Assembly: GCA_023386585.1 (NCBI GenBank)
Contig: JAEWJM010000022.1
Coordinates: 1 to 64,000, forward strand
Direction of reading: 5' to 3'
DNA length: 64,000 nucleotides
From: Bacteroidota bacterium
GTDB lineage: Bacteria; Bacteroidota; Bacteroidia; Flavobacteriales; Flavobacteriaceae
The notes below the pieces were generated by a model that was given only the letters and a program-made list of their open reading frames with translations, made no database searches and was not told where the DNA came from. A program made the position numbers and the translations under genes. Shown in pieces: positions 54,301 to 62,338 of this stretch (within the stretch, counting starts at the first letter, position 1; each line of letters opens with the position of its first letter).

Positions 54301-55531
54301 GTATCATGTTGGTACTGTAAATCGGACTTGTATTAGGTGCCGTATTTCCATACACTTCCATGTCCGGCTGCGGAACAACACCTAAGCCTTGAACCATGAA
54401 TGTATACGGGTTTTCATTACTGTCGCTATTCGCAATATTAATTATTGCCGTCCGCGTACCCGGTGCACTTGGTGTGAATTTAATAGTGAGTATCGACTTG
54501 CTGACCACACTTCCGGAAACAGCTGCAATTGTTCCGACAGGTCCGGCACCTTGTACGACGAAATCAGAAGCATTTGCACCTGTTATAGTAACTCCGGTAA
54601 CATTTAGCGGCATTCCACCCACATTTTCAATATAATAATCAATAAGTGAGGTAGAACCGCCTGTAAAAGTATTGGCAAATTGTGTCCCATCCGGAACCGA
54701 CGGAGTCATATCGCCGGAAAGAATCGAAAGCGTATTTCCAACCACGTTAATTTCGGGAGCTGGCGCGCCATATGTTCCGGTCACGACAATGTCGTCAAGG
54801 CCAAACTCGTCCCGTCCGCCCGAAACAACGACATCTGCACAAGACCAACGTATGTAATAGTACGCACCTGGCGCAACATTTATCCCTGAAATGACAAGGC
54901 TTCGCGTTGGCGCTACATCTACAAGAACCCATTGGAAGGCATCGGCTGTTGTTGGAGAAGTATAATCCGCTGCAGATTCCTGCTGAAATGTGATATTGTC
55001 GGGAGAGTGTGAAAAATTAAACGAGTTCGATGAATTTTCATCATTCCTCACAAACAGGTTATAGGAAACAGTCAACTGCGTCATATTTGCAGTTCCGTTG
55101 TTTTTGATTCTAAGCGTAAGGCTGCCCGGCGCAAACTCGGCATCGCCCGGCTGAATCATCAGCGTTGGGTTCGCGACAGAGGCAGGCGTATCTGTATAGG
55201 CATAAAATCCTTCCGTAATTACGGCGGCCGCGACCGATCCCCGACCATGCGCCGGATTGGTCATATTTCCGCCAAAAAGCAAATCACCATTACTCCAGCC
55301 TTTGGTTTCCCAGGCATTTGAGTTTAACCTTCCGGGAAAAGTACCGGCAGCAGGCGCAGGTGCGAAACCAGCACCAGTGTACGCAGTACCGGGGGCAGTA
55401 CCAACCGTGGTTTGCATTGTATTTGAGAAATCTATAGTAGCAGTTGGGGCCGCATTGGTTAGGGAGACCTGGCTGTAAGCCATTCCCGTCCCGACTATAA
55501 AGATCACTATAAGTAATAGTATTCTTTTCAT
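51359..55531 (-). CDS. Giant secreted protein with HYDIN-like repeats and type C T9SS sorting domain
   Basis: A 1390-residue protein with a signal peptide ending near GMAYSQ. After an N-terminal beta module come three ASPM/SPD-2/Hydin-like Ig repeats starting at about residues 257, 389 and 528 (PEINVVGN, PDMEVYGN, PEIDITGN; each with FTPSAPGTRTAIINIANSD-type strands). Then a jelly-roll-like module (about 655-850), a WNGLTWSNGVP module (about 857), a long C-terminal region (LLGNPYPSAIDADLF, ASGQGFFVA, FNNSMR) and a terminal ~90-residue domain beginning FDNRFVLRYT. That end lacks the PNP motif of type A domains and fits the T9SS type C signal. Paralogue of 55690-61440. Likely a surface adhesin. 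Confidence 0.87.
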   Translation of the reverse strand: MKRILLLIVIFIVGTGMAYSQVSLTNAAPTATIDFSNTMQTTVGTAPGTAYTGAGFAPAPAAGTFPGRLNSNAWETKGWSNGDLLFGGNMTNPAHGRGSVAAAVITEGFYAYTDTPASVANPTLMIQPGDAEFAPGSLTLRIKNNGTANMTQLTVSYNLFVRNDENSSNSFNFSHSPDNITFQQESAADYTSPTTADAFQWVLVDVAPTRSLVISGINVAPGAYYYIRWSCADVVVSGGRDEFGLDDIVVTGTYGAPAPEINVVGNTLSILSGDMTPSVPDGTQFANTFTGGSTSLIDYYIENVGGMPLNVTGVTITGANASDFVVQGAGPVGTIAAVSGSVVSKSILTIKFTPSAPGTRTAIINIANSDSNENPYTFMVQGLGVVPQPDMEVYGNTAPNTSPIYSTNMIPVTTNCTLFAPQIVGGPGQTLNYKIKNTGTAAILILTDPSPYITISGANPSDFTLTSFPTGATMGNGFTKFFSITFSPTAAGIRTAIVSIANNDVLPDVFGNSENPYTFLIQGTGIAPEIDITGNSQPVVDGSTTPAFANHTFFDYLNIGGTLDRVYKITNTGSMALTVGALTLSGSSDFSIITPPAASVPIGGTTTFTIRFSPTSSGLKTATVNLVNNDANENPYDFSISGFGLDYTPCSYGIIETIAVQDFETAPATPTWTYSTTGTSTVSNGVGFALSGDGGLSDRFLGARSLQVANSTATVTMNAVNTLQYSNIELNLRLSSLGLVLAEGNDATDKVSVSVSANGGTTWSSELEVRGNSNSKWSFSSGAGIATTVYDANNVATVFAPAVTGFATSDGYSTLSITGLPKVAALMVRVTINNNASEIWAVDNVSLFGRKEIVSVWNGLTWSNGVPTATVKAIIDGNYDTAVNGNLQACKCQINAGKIVTIQNNQFFNVQSDLDNSGTITIENGGSLVQRNDLAVNAGNIIVKRYTTPMTRYDYTYWSSPVSGQTLFNLSPLTLSDKFFAFDPVINNWQNVPSSTLMTPGKGYIVRAPQNFSVTVPVAYTAGQFAGLTNNGFVQIPVAIGAGTWNLLGNPYPSAIDADLFLGLPANTGVVGGTIYLWTHNTPITNNQYSSTDYASYNLTGGVGTAAATAGINPTIPTGNIASGQGFFVAGLSNGQATFNNSMRLTGFNNEFFRPANSSVASPTGIAKHRIWLDLTNEQGGFKQTLVGYIEGASNELDRNFDGPVLEGGNPLSIYSFIDVEPMTIQGRALPFQVSDTVNLGYRAGADGNYTISIEKVDGLMVDQDIYLEDKQLNIIHDLKAQPYVFSSSAGTFDNRFVLRYTTELLGTVDYSIGNGEVMISVKDKRITVQSIQENISEINLYDLVGRQMYTSKNIQSEQFTIDQVTGNQQTLIVKVKLVSGKIVNRKIIF

Positions 55532-55589
55532 ATTCGCACCTGTTAATCTTTATAAGTCAATCAAATTTTCGTTCCAAAAAGTCAACCGA

Positions 55590-55597
55590 CAAACCTA
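55590..55597 (-). promoter_or_regulatory. -7 promoter element TAGGTTTG
   Basis: Exact TAnnTTTG on the minus strand; predicted transcription start near 55584, leader of about 50 nt. Confidence 0.5.
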
Positions 55598-55626
55598 CAA
55601 ATTAAAGAATTACAGACAGTTACAGC

Positions 55627-55665
55627 ATCGATGAAAAGCATATTTTATCGATGAAAAACATATTT
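55627..55665. promoter_or_regulatory. Tandem ATCGATGAAAAnCATATTT motif
   Basis: Two 19-bp copies at 55627-55645 and 55647-55665 differing at one base, with a 20-bp period (two helical turns). The ATCGAT cores lie about 43-68 bp upstream of the inferred transcription start, where an activator would bind. Confidence 0.6.
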
Positions 55666-55689
55666 GAAGAAGTCATAATTCGCTGAATA

Positions 55690-58600
55690 TTAGAAGATTA
55701 CTTTCCTTGTAAATACTTTCCCACTTTGGGTTAATATCCTGAGGATCAACGGCTGATCTGACGACCGCAGATTCGTAATCGAATACTCGGCAGAACCAAT
55801 CGTATTTGCCTGGAAAACAGTTCTTCCGACCACATCGCTAACGACAACGGAATGTAACGGTTCAGAGGCTGACCTGATGATGATCTGACCACCCGAAACA
55901 TATGCTATCACGTCATTTGTAAGGGATGAATTTTCGGCCTGGCCCAGCGCATTGTCGGTGTATCGCAACACAAAACGATCATTGAAAGTTCCTGCTGCAG
56001 TTGTAAAAAGATAAGGTGCCTGTTTCAGGTCGTGTACAACTCCAAGCTGCTTGTCTTCAAGATAAACCGAAGTTGTTGCAAGATTTCCCTCGCTATTGTC
56101 AATCCTGATCTTGAACGTGCCTGCGATATTGGCATTGTAGCCCAAAGGCACTATATCGAACGGATCGAAACTACTTTTGCCCTGTATTCTATATTTGTCG
56201 TTTTCTATAAAAGAATAAAAACTTATGCTGTTTTCAGTTTGATTGACAACTCCATCATAGCCACGATCAAAAGCGGCGGTCGCTTCAGGGAAATACCCGA
56301 TCAATTGCTGGCTGAAAAGGCCCTGTTCATTTTCCATATTGAGCCAGATCCGGTCCCTTGGCGGCGCTTCACCTTCAATATGCTGGGGCGTACGATAAAA
56401 TTGTGAATTATTGTACAGCTTGTTTCGCATTGAATTATTGAACACCAGGTTTGTTGCGGACTGCGCATCGATGAAAAATCCTTCACCGGAAGCGACATAA
56501 CCCGTTGGTGTCGGACTTCCCGTTCCGCTTGAAGTACCGCCCGACAAGTTATACATCGCATAATCCACCGTAATGAAATTGTTGGAATCAGGTCCAGGAT
56601 TCGAAGATGAAATTCCGGTGCGGTGCGTCCAGAAATAAAGCGTACCCGAGAAATTGGCGTTCGCATTTATGAAGTCATTCGCAAAAATTGCTGACGGATA
56701 CGGATTCCCGACCAAGTTAAAATCATCCGAATTGCTCGCGCCGTTCCCACTTAAGGCAAGTGGAATGGATACGACACCATTATTGACCGCGCCTGTAAAA
56801 ACAACCGTGCTCGTCGTTGGGAAGGTTCCGGTAGTAGGCGCCATCACTGCGTACCCTTTCCCTTTTGTCATTGCCGTTGCAGCCGGAACATTTACCCATG
56901 CGTTGTTATCGTCATCGAAGCCATCAAACGGAGCTACGACATCGGCGTAATTTGCAGTCGCAAACTGGAATGCATAGTCGAGCCTCCACGTTGGGAATGT
57001 TCCTCCAATAGTTGCCGCAACAACAGGTGACGACCAATAGGTATAATCGAACCGGTTGTATGCCGAGGTTGTCTTTTCAACCTTCATCGTCCCATTATTT
57101 GTCACAATTCCGGCATCGTCTATCATAACCAACGAAGCGTCATCGGCTACAAATAACGTTGCGGTGTTGCTCACCGTAAGGTCGTTTTGAATGGCTACAT
57201 AATTATTGGCAGCGATACTCAATGTAAAACCCGAATTCACTGTCACGCTGCACGCATCAATATTACCGTTAATCGCAGTGTTGTAATTTCCGTTAATGAC
57301 GGCAATATTGGAAGAAGTCGGTGCCGATGGCGACCAGCCTGAACCGTTCCAGGTCACCGTAAGTGCTTCGTCGATTTTCACCGCATTTGAAGCTGTATAA
57401 CAAGTCGCACCGTTTTCACGAACCTGGCAATAGTACTGGTAATCGTCCAAACCGGCGATATTGGAAATGTTCAATGTTGCGCTTGTCACGCCGGAGTAAA
57501 CCCCGCCATTCGCCAACTGCGTCCACGTTGTAGCTCCTGGAGCGGCAGAATACCATTGGTACGCCAGCGGATTTCCGCCAACGAAACCTTCTGTTCCTGA
57601 AACTGTTAATGCAACTGCCTTACAACTTGGCGTAAAAGACGGTTGTGCAGTGATGTTCGGCGGTATGCCTTGTGAAAAATCATAAAGGCCGACATCCGAA
57701 TAATCGACTGGCGCTCCTGCATTCCAATCACTCGGATTCCAGGTCGTACTCGGGGCGGTGATGCCGGTGTTTTTCCTTCGATAATAATATCCGGATGGCG
57801 CAATTGTAAACGGAGTTCCGCTTGTGTCGCCCCAAAGGTCGATCCAGGTACCGCTGTTGTTAAATAGTCGGATGTTATCGTTATCGTTTATTCCGCTCGC
57901 GGCGTTTGTCAGATTCGGAACATATCCTCCAGGGTTTGAGGTTGCATCTGTTCCTCCAAAAGCAACCACATAACCGGAATTGTTGGCAAGGCTGTAACTC
58001 GGGAGTGTGATTGTCGCAGTTGGCGCCGCATTTCCATTGTTATATATTCGGAGACTATAATTGAGAAGGTTAACGGTAGCGCCGGTTGCATTCCAAATTT
58101 CAACATACGAATGGCTTCCCGATCCATGGTCGGTGACTTCACTGATAAAAATCTTATTTCTCGGAGTTCCCGAATTTCCCTGGCACGAGGTGAGCGAATT
58201 GTTGATGACGGTGAAATAATTTGTTGCCGAACAACCTTGTGCGTTTGTTGTGACCAATGCTCCTGACGTTGCTCCGGCGGGAACCCATACTTTAATTTCT
58301 GTCGATGAAACCGGTGTAACAACGGCAGCAACGCCGTTAAACGTTACGATCGCTCCTGTCAGGTTGTTCGCCGAGGCGGTAACGGTTACTTCGGTATTTA
58401 CAGGTCCTGACGCCGGCGTAATTGTGTTCGTTGCGGCTGCGCAGTTTCCAGTTCCCTGAATGACATAATCGTATGGATTCTCGTCGGTGTCATTGTTGGC
58501 AATTGTTACTATAGCTGTGCGAACTCCGGCAGCTTGCGGCGTAAAGGTTATAATGAAGGTCGTGCTCGCAGCAGCGGCTATCGTACTTGTCGCTGGCGCT

Positions 58601-61440
58601 GTAGTAACTGAAAAGTCGGCGGCATTTGTTCCGCTGATACTTACCAATGGCGCGCCGGTTAAAGTAAGCACCGCCGCACCAGTATTTTGAATTTCAAAGT
58701 CTTTCGTTGAAGACGACCCAATTGCCGTTGCACTAAATAGCGTGTTGTTGCTGAAAACGGGTGTCGCACTTCCATCGACAATAGTCCCGGTAGCACCCGT
58801 AAACCCTTTGACGTTGATTTCGGGAGCGGGAACCATTCCAACGCCCGTAAAGTTGATAATGTATGGCGCTTCGGCACCGGTTGGATCGTTGTTCGGAATT
58901 GAGATGCTTCCAGAAAACGGTCCTGCTGCAACCGGCGAAAACGTTACGGTAAAAGTACGCGTTCCGCTAGGTCCACTAAGGCTTCCATTCGTATATGCCG
59001 TGGTATAAACATAAGCAGGTGCGCCCGAAAACGTCGCCGATGTCAAATTTAAACCCTGCTGTCCGGTATTTTGAATCGTGAAAGTTACCGGTGTATTTGT
59101 CCCAATAAGTTGGGTTCCGAAATCATATGTGCTTCCGGTGATATATGACGTGGCAACGGAGCCGACATAAACGTTTATTTCAGGATCCCGATATCCGGCT
59201 GTGAAATGGTTCACGGCAGGCAAAGTCGTTGCCGGGAGTGAAAGCGTGTTTCCCCCGATTGGCGCCCCATTGTTCGTCCATGCCGAGCCGTTCCATTGAT
59301 TGGATAGCAAGTTCACACCAACAACATCAATATTTAAGTAGGTTCCTGTAAAACTGTAAGCGGGTGAATTAAAAGTTCCTGAACTGTTGACCGACCAATA
59401 ACGCGTCAGGTAATTTGCTGCCGCATCCATATTCGGCTCCTTGCTGTCATTGACCGAAACACCAAAGTACGCCGCCGAAAAAGTTCCTGCGGTAAACTTC
59501 ACTTTCGCAGGCGAATACTCGATCGTGCCCGTTTTATCGCCGATAGGAAATTCGTAGTCCACTCCGGTTGTCGAGATGTTGCGCAGCAAAATTCCACCAG
59601 CTGCATCATCAGCGATTATGAAACTGTTTGCAGAACCAGCTACCGCCGCCGGAACAGCAGATGCCAATGTCATCGTATTCGCTCCCAAATCGACCAGTCC
59701 GTTTGTTAATACGAGTCCGCTGTTAATTGTAACCGGTGTCCCCATTACACAGCCAATCGATCCCGCGCTGCGATTCATTGTCAGCGTTCCAAGATTCTGG
59801 AAACCGGCAGTAAAATTCACCGTTCCGATGCTACCCGAACCCAGCAGGGCGAGGTTTGAGGTCGTACTTCCCTTAAATGTCCCGGAGCCTGAAATCACGT
59901 TTGCAATTCCCGATGTTCCAATTGTCAGTGTGTTTCCATTGATGTCAAAAACATCGGCACCACTGCTAAAGCTGACAACGTTTCCGGCAAGCGGTGCGCT
60001 GATCGTCAGGTTGCTCAGCAATTTAACGGTTGTGTTTCCGGTTGTTGGCGCGAGAACGACGTAAGGTATCGTAAGTGCAGATGTTGATGAAATTGTCTGT
60101 GTTCCGTTCTTGGTGAAAAAGATCGCCCGGTTGTTGCCGATGAGATTGCCCGCTCCGGTTACCGATAGGTTTCCTCCCATTTTAAGATCGTCACCTGCAG
60201 CAAATCCCAGGCTGAAATTCCCGGCAACTGCGACATCGCCGCCAACGGTGAGTGCGCCACCCGCCGAAACCGATCCGTAATCCATATATAAATTGCTTCC
60301 CGCATCGATCGCGAGATTCCCGGCAATGGCTTTCGCAAGCACGCTACCTGCAGCACCATTTATATAATTGATAGTTGTATTTCCGCTGATTTGAACATTG
60401 TTTGGATATCCCGGCGTGGTTCCGATGGTTCCGGCGCCAAGTGAGCTCCACTCAAATCCCCTTCCGTACGTTCCACCGGTATTGTAAACCAATGTTGAAG
60501 ATGCGCCGTAAACCGGTGCATTGCTGAAAAATCCGCCCGCGTCAATTCGCACCGAACCATTGACTTTGAAGAGTCCGCCGCCGCCAATTTGCACTCCGCC
60601 GCCAGTTGATGTTACGAAAATTCCGTCAATGTTCGTTGTTCCGTTGTTCGCATAGGAATTGCTAACGATGAGCGATTTTCCGGCATTGATTGTCGTAGTA
60701 GTTCCTGCGTTTCGTACAATCGGTGCCGAAGCCGTAACCGCATGGTTGACTATTGCATTTTGTGAACTTGTGGGAACTACGCCGCCAACCCATGTCGAGC
60801 CGGTAAACCAGTCGCCGTTTTGGGCGGTTACAATGCCTGTGAGACTTAAGGCAGTCGTGCCATTCAGCGTAACATTTACCGCATTTATTGAGACATCAAA
60901 ACCGCCGGTTCCTCCTGCGGCCGTATCGCCAAATCCATAAATACGAAAAGTAATGGCAGAAGTACTATTCGTAATTCCTGAAATTGTAATTGTGTTTGCT
61001 ATCCCAATCGCGGCCGCTGTCAATGAGCCTATGTTTGAACTAAAGCCATCCACTGACGACCGAAGCGCAACGCTTTTCGGACCAGTACCTGAACTATCCC
61101 AATTGAAAACAAAACTTGTCGGCGTAAATGAATAGCCCGCATTTGGCGTTACAATGAACTGTATGTAATCGTTACCGGCAACCGCATTTGCAATGGTGCT
61201 TGTTCCAGCATCTCCCGTATCCCACCAGTTGCTACCTCCAAATCGGTTCATATTCGCCGCCGCTGTAACGCCTGCTCCCAATGTTAAATTAGCAGCAGAT
61301 ATGTTCGGGTCATTATTTATACTTGGCTCCGACACCTCGGTTCCTGCATTACTAAATGTATTCCATTCAAGCAATTGCGCAGTAGCCGAATTATAAATCG
61401 TAAATAGGAACAAAAAAAATAAAAATCTCAATTTCATCAT
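55690..61440 (-). CDS. Giant secreted multidomain protein with lamin-tail domain and type C T9SS sorting domain
   Basis: A 1916-residue protein with a signal peptide ending near NSATAQ. In order: an N-terminal beta module; a long Gly/Ala/Asn-rich repetitive beta region (about 220-640) resembling autotransporter/filamentous-haemagglutinin strands; two HYDIN-like Ig repeats (about 758 and 870); an IPT/TIG-like domain (about 1000-1070); a lamin-tail domain (KIFISEVTDHGSGSHSYVEIW, about 1090-1210); an Ig-like module; a WNGSGWSPSAP module (about 1363); and the C-terminal region plus FNDRFVLRYT type C domain, shared with the 51359 gene product. Probably cell-surface exposed; no enzyme motif seen. 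Confidence 0.87.
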   Translation of the reverse strand: MMKLRFLFFLFLFTIYNSATAQLLEWNTFSNAGTEVSEPSINNDPNISAANLTLGAGVTAAANMNRFGGSNWWDTGDAGTSTIANAVAGNDYIQFIVTPNAGYSFTPTSFVFNWDSSGTGPKSVALRSSVDGFSSNIGSLTAAAIGIANTITISGITNSTSAITFRIYGFGDTAAGGTGGFDVSINAVNVTLNGTTALSLTGIVTAQNGDWFTGSTWVGGVVPTSSQNAIVNHAVTASAPIVRNAGTTTTINAGKSLIVSNSYANNGTTNIDGIFVTSTGGGVQIGGGGLFKVNGSVRIDAGGFFSNAPVYGASSTLVYNTGGTYGRGFEWSSLGAGTIGTTPGYPNNVQISGNTTINYINGAAGSVLAKAIAGNLAIDAGSNLYMDYGSVSAGGALTVGGDVAVAGNFSLGFAAGDDLKMGGNLSVTGAGNLIGNNRAIFFTKNGTQTISSTSALTIPYVVLAPTTGNTTVKLLSNLTISAPLAGNVVSFSSGADVFDINGNTLTIGTSGIANVISGSGTFKGSTTSNLALLGSGSIGTVNFTAGFQNLGTLTMNRSAGSIGCVMGTPVTINSGLVLTNGLVDLGANTMTLASAVPAAVAGSANSFIIADDAAGGILLRNISTTGVDYEFPIGDKTGTIEYSPAKVKFTAGTFSAAYFGVSVNDSKEPNMDAAANYLTRYWSVNSSGTFNSPAYSFTGTYLNIDVVGVNLLSNQWNGSAWTNNGAPIGGNTLSLPATTLPAVNHFTAGYRDPEINVYVGSVATSYITGSTYDFGTQLIGTNTPVTFTIQNTGQQGLNLTSATFSGAPAYVYTTAYTNGSLSGPSGTRTFTVTFSPVAAGPFSGSISIPNNDPTGAEAPYIINFTGVGMVPAPEINVKGFTGATGTIVDGSATPVFSNNTLFSATAIGSSSTKDFEIQNTGAAVLTLTGAPLVSISGTNAADFSVTTAPATSTIAAAASTTFIITFTPQAAGVRTAIVTIANNDTDENPYDYVIQGTGNCAAATNTITPASGPVNTEVTVTASANNLTGAIVTFNGVAAVVTPVSSTEIKVWVPAGATSGALVTTNAQGCSATNYFTVINNSLTSCQGNSGTPRNKIFISEVTDHGSGSHSYVEIWNATGATVNLLNYSLRIYNNGNAAPTATITLPSYSLANNSGYVVAFGGTDATSNPGGYVPNLTNAASGINDNDNIRLFNNSGTWIDLWGDTSGTPFTIAPSGYYYRRKNTGITAPSTTWNPSDWNAGAPVDYSDVGLYDFSQGIPPNITAQPSFTPSCKAVALTVSGTEGFVGGNPLAYQWYSAAPGATTWTQLANGGVYSGVTSATLNISNIAGLDDYQYYCQVRENGATCYTASNAVKIDEALTVTWNGSGWSPSAPTSSNIAVINGNYNTAINGNIDACSVTVNSGFTLSIAANNYVAIQNDLTVSNTATLFVADDASLVMIDDAGIVTNNGTMKVEKTTSAYNRFDYTYWSSPVVAATIGGTFPTWRLDYAFQFATANYADVVAPFDGFDDDNNAWVNVPAATAMTKGKGYAVMAPTTGTFPTTSTVVFTGAVNNGVVSIPLALSGNGASNSDDFNLVGNPYPSAIFANDFINANANFSGTLYFWTHRTGISSSNPGPDSNNFITVDYAMYNLSGGTSSGTGSPTPTGYVASGEGFFIDAQSATNLVFNNSMRNKLYNNSQFYRTPQHIEGEAPPRDRIWLNMENEQGLFSQQLIGYFPEATAAFDRGYDGVVNQTENSISFYSFIENDKYRIQGKSSFDPFDIVPLGYNANIAGTFKIRIDNSEGNLATTSVYLEDKQLGVVHDLKQAPYLFTTAAGTFNDRFVLRYTDNALGQAENSSLTNDVIAYVSGGQIIIRSASEPLHSVVVSDVVGRTVFQANTIGSAEYSITNLRSSDQPLILRILTQSGKVFTRKVIF

Positions 61441-61501
61441 TGTTGTTTTAATACCAGCTCATTAGCTTTACCAGCAGTTTTCCATGCACGAAAAAGCGAG
61501 G

Positions 61502-61531
61502 CAAACTTACACCTAAATTACTTAAATTCAA
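61502..61531 (-). promoter_or_regulatory. Promoter of the 1916-residue protein gene
   Basis: TTG (minus strand, 61529-61531), 19-nt spacer, TAAGTTTG (61502-61509); leader of about 55 nt. Confidence 0.7.
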
Positions 61532-61591
61532 TACATTTACGTTATTAAATTGCTAATATTTGAATAGCTTAAAAATTACTTTTTCAACGCC

Positions 61592-62056
61592 ATGACATCG
61601 CTCACCGAAGCCACAAAAAAACTGGAACATTATTGCGCTTACCAGGAGCGCTGCCACAAGGAAGTTATTGCAAAACTTCGTGATATGAAGGTCGATCCTG
61701 ACGCTTCCGATTCGATTATTGTTCACCTTATCAATCACAATTTCCTGAACGAAGAGCGTTTCGCCTGCAGTTTTGCGCGCGGGAAGCACCGAATAAAAAA
61801 ATGGGGCCGCAACCGAATCGTCAATGAACTTCGTGCACGCGACATCTCTACCTATAATATTACAACAGCTTTAAAGGAAATTTCCCCGGAAGAATACGAG
61901 CAGACTTTCCACGAACTGGCCGAAAAACACTGGGAATCACTCGGCGGAAGAAATTCAATGCTGAAACGAAAAAAGTTTTGTGATTTTTTGCTCCGTAAAG
62001 GCTTTGAAACCGATATCATTTACGAAAAAGCTAAATCGCTCGAGACCGGTAGGTGA
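61592..62056 (+). CDS. recX: RecX-family regulator of RecA
   Basis: A 154-residue small, all-helical protein built of three-helix tandem units. Signatures are LEHYCAYQERCHKEVIAKL near the N-terminus, FLNEERFACSFARGKHRIKKWG (split around residues 51-72) and the C-terminal KKFCDFLLRKGFETDIIYE. RecX binds RecA filaments and limits recombination and SOS activity. It is monocistronic, far from any recA in this window, and wedged between the giant secreted protein genes. Start is ATG at 61592; a TACTTTTT -7-like box lies 8 nt upstream. Confidence 0.92.
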   Translation: MTSLTEATKKLEHYCAYQERCHKEVIAKLRDMKVDPDASDSIIVHLINHNFLNEERFACSFARGKHRIKKWGRNRIVNELRARDISTYNITTALKEISPEEYEQTFHELAEKHWESLGGRNSMLKRKKFCDFLLRKGFETDIIYEKAKSLETGR

Positions 62057-62338
62057 TCGGCATTTTCGTATCTCTTTTATTTCCACAATATTGCTCTACG
62101 CCTTCCTTCATGCTGATCGGCAACGCGCCGACTAAAATTTTTCATAAAATTATCGTAGGTGTAACAACCTAAAATGCAGCGGACTAAGATCAAATCCCGC
62201 TAATTTACCTTGAACATGATATGTAAGAAAAGAAATATATTCAAATAAAAATTGTGTAGTTAATCGATAATATAATACATTTGGTCGATTTTTACATCTT
62301 TTGGCATATAGCCGAACTTACTAGCTAACCTACAAACC
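62057..62338. other. Intergenic region before the last gene
   Basis: No gene, terminator or family A/B repeat is seen here. The only notable feature is the pair of TCGAT cores at 62263 and 62284. Confidence 0.6.
62263..62289. promoter_or_regulatory. Two TCGAT cores 21 bp apart upstream of a T9SS cargo gene
   Basis: TTAATCGATAATA (core 62263-62268) and GGTCGATT (core 62284-62289). Spacing is one base more than in the tandem motif at 55627; the flanks differ, so the link is tentative. Confidence 0.35.

Noticed and set aside
55627..55665. CRISPR-like repeat
   Set aside because: Only two 19-bp units with almost no spacer and no cas genes; better explained as tandem binding sites.
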